Part shown: one piece after another, positions 37,237-38,393 of the stretch
Layout of the letters: each line of letters begins with the position of its first letter
Position numbering within the stretch: position 1 is the stretch's first letter
Notes under the pieces: model-generated
What the model saw: the letters and a program-made list of their open reading frames with translations, nothing else
Databases searched by the model: none
What the model was told of the DNA's origin: nothing
Translations under genes and position numbers: made by a program
From: Butyrivibrio sp.
GTDB lineage: Bacteria > Bacillota > Clostridia > Lachnospirales > Lachnospiraceae
Assembly (NCBI GenBank): GCA_024680925.1
Contig: JAILBM010000259.1
Location: 1 to 38,393, forward strand
Length of the DNA stretch: 38,393 nucleotides
Direction of reading: 5' to 3'

Positions 37237-38393
37237 ATGGATACAATAGATGTAGTAGTAATAGGCGGAGGACCTGCAGGACTTGCTGCAGCCCTTTCAG
37301 CACATAAAAAAGGGGTTAAAAATATACTGATACTTGAAAGAGACAATATTCTCGGAGGAATCCTTAATCAGTGCATACATAATGGTTTTGGTCTTCATAC
37401 CTTCAAAGAGGAACTTACAGGACCTGAATATGCAGGCAGATTTATAGACAGGGTTTTGGAAGAGAATATTCCTTACAAGCTTAATACCATGGTTATAGAT
37501 ATTAACTCTGACAAAGAGGTTACCTTCATAAATAAAGAGGATGGCCTTACGACTATTAAAGCCGGGGCAATCATTCTTGCCATGGGCTGCAGAGAAAGAC
37601 CAAGAGGTGCCCTTAATATTCCGGGATACAGACCGGCAGGTATTTTTTCCGCAGGAACAGCCCAGAGACTTGTTAATATAGAAGGATATCTTCCGGGAAG
37701 AGAAGTTGTTATCCTTGGATCTGGCGATATTGGTCTTATCATGGCAAGAAGAATGACACTTGAAGGAGCTAAGGTAAAGGTTGTTGCAGAGCTTATGCCA
37801 TATTCCGGAGGCCTTAAGAGAAATATTGTTCAGTGTCTTGATGACTACGGAATTCCGCTTAAGCTTTCCCACACTGTAGTTGATATTGAGGGAAAAGAGA
37901 AAATTACTGCTGTAACGATTGCAAAGGTTGACAGTAGCAATAAACCAATACCTGGAACAGAAGAAAGATATACCTGTGATACACTTCTTTTATCCTGCGG
38001 CCTTATTCCGGAGAATGAGCTTTCAAAGAGTGCTGGTGTAGAAATGAATCCGGTAACAAGCGGACCATTTGTAAATGAAAGCCTTGAAACAAACATACCA
38101 GGAATATTTGCATGTGGTAATGTCCTTCATGTTCATGACCTTGTTGACTATGTTTCTGAGGAAGCAGCCAAGGCAGGAGCAAATGCAGCTAAATTTGTGC
38201 AGGAAGGAAGCGAGCCGGAGCCTGATAAAAATGAGATCAGACTTGTTGCAACAGAAGGTGCAAGATATACAGTTCCTACAACAATAAATGTAGACAGAAT
38301 GGAAGATCTTTTGACCGTAAGGTTCAGAGTTGGAGCGGTATTTAAGAATTCCTATGTAGACGTGTATTTTGATGATGAAAGAGTAATGCACAA
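37237..38393 (+). CDS. NAD(P)/FAD-dependent oxidoreductase, truncated by window end
   Basis: ATG at 37237: MDTIDVVVIGGGPAGLAAALSAHKKGVKNILILERDNILGGILNQCIHNGFGLHTFKEELTGPEY..., GSGDIGLIMARRMTLEG, TNIPGIFACGNVLHVHDL; open to the last base, missing from the ORF track. Confidence 0.92.
   Translation, partial: MDTIDVVVIGGGPAGLAAALSAHKKGVKNILILERDNILGGILNQCIHNGFGLHTFKEELTGPEYAGRFIDRVLEENIPYKLNTMVIDINSDKEVTFINKEDGLTTIKAGAIILAMGCRERPRGALNIPGYRPAGIFSAGTAQRLVNIEGYLPGREVVILGSGDIGLIMARRMTLEGAKVKVVAELMPYSGGLKRNIVQCLDDYGIPLKLSHTVVDIEGKEKITAVTIAKVDSSNKPIPGTEERYTCDTLLLSCGLIPENELSKSAGVEMNPVTSGPFVNESLETNIPGIFACGNVLHVHDLVDYVSEEAAKAGANAAKFVQEGSEPEPDKNEIRLVATEGARYTVPTTINVDRMEDLLTVRFRVGAVFKNSYVDVYFDDERVMH

Noticed and set aside
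37297-38391. Several minus-strand ORFs (191, 89, 83, 122 aa) at the right end
   Set aside because: All antisense to the FAD oxidoreductase starting at 37237, which the ORF track omitted because it runs off the window.
1-38393. CRISPR array, transposon or prophage
   Set aside because: No regularly spaced direct repeats, transposase, integrase or phage structural genes seen in any frame.

Overview
The window looks like chromosomal sequence from a low-GC Clostridia/Lachnospiraceae-type Firmicute; this placement is inferred from gene content and codon style, not from a search. Most genes are conserved housekeeping genes: rho, glgA, rqcH/NFACT, the block yicC-remA-gmk-rpoZ-rimO-pgsA-cinA, a DEAD-box helicase, and a GlpA-like/FAD oxidoreductase pair. 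Plant-polysaccharide and uronate genes are interspersed: a large secreted GH43-type multidomain protein, a GH27 alpha-galactosidase and a tagaturonate reductase. One tRNA-Pro(GGG) lies on the minus strand. I see no CRISPR array, rRNA, transposon or prophage. The parts most worth follow-up are: (1) a four-gene accessory operon (7681-11521) with a condensation/AATase-like acyltransferase, a zinc-ribbon membrane protein, a leaderless pectinacetylesterase/Notum-like hydrolase and an orphan membrane protein; (2) a small secreted HEMGH metallopeptidase resembling the ATLF/PPEP group, with a C-terminal tail module; (3) a stand-alone FRG-domain protein; (4) three divergent copies of a beta-sandwich-like module in the GH43 protein; (5) paired LacI/CcpA-type operators upstream of uxaB; (6) a structured, non-coding-looking stretch between rho and glgA. 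Nothing here clearly proves a new system; the four-gene operon is the best candidate.
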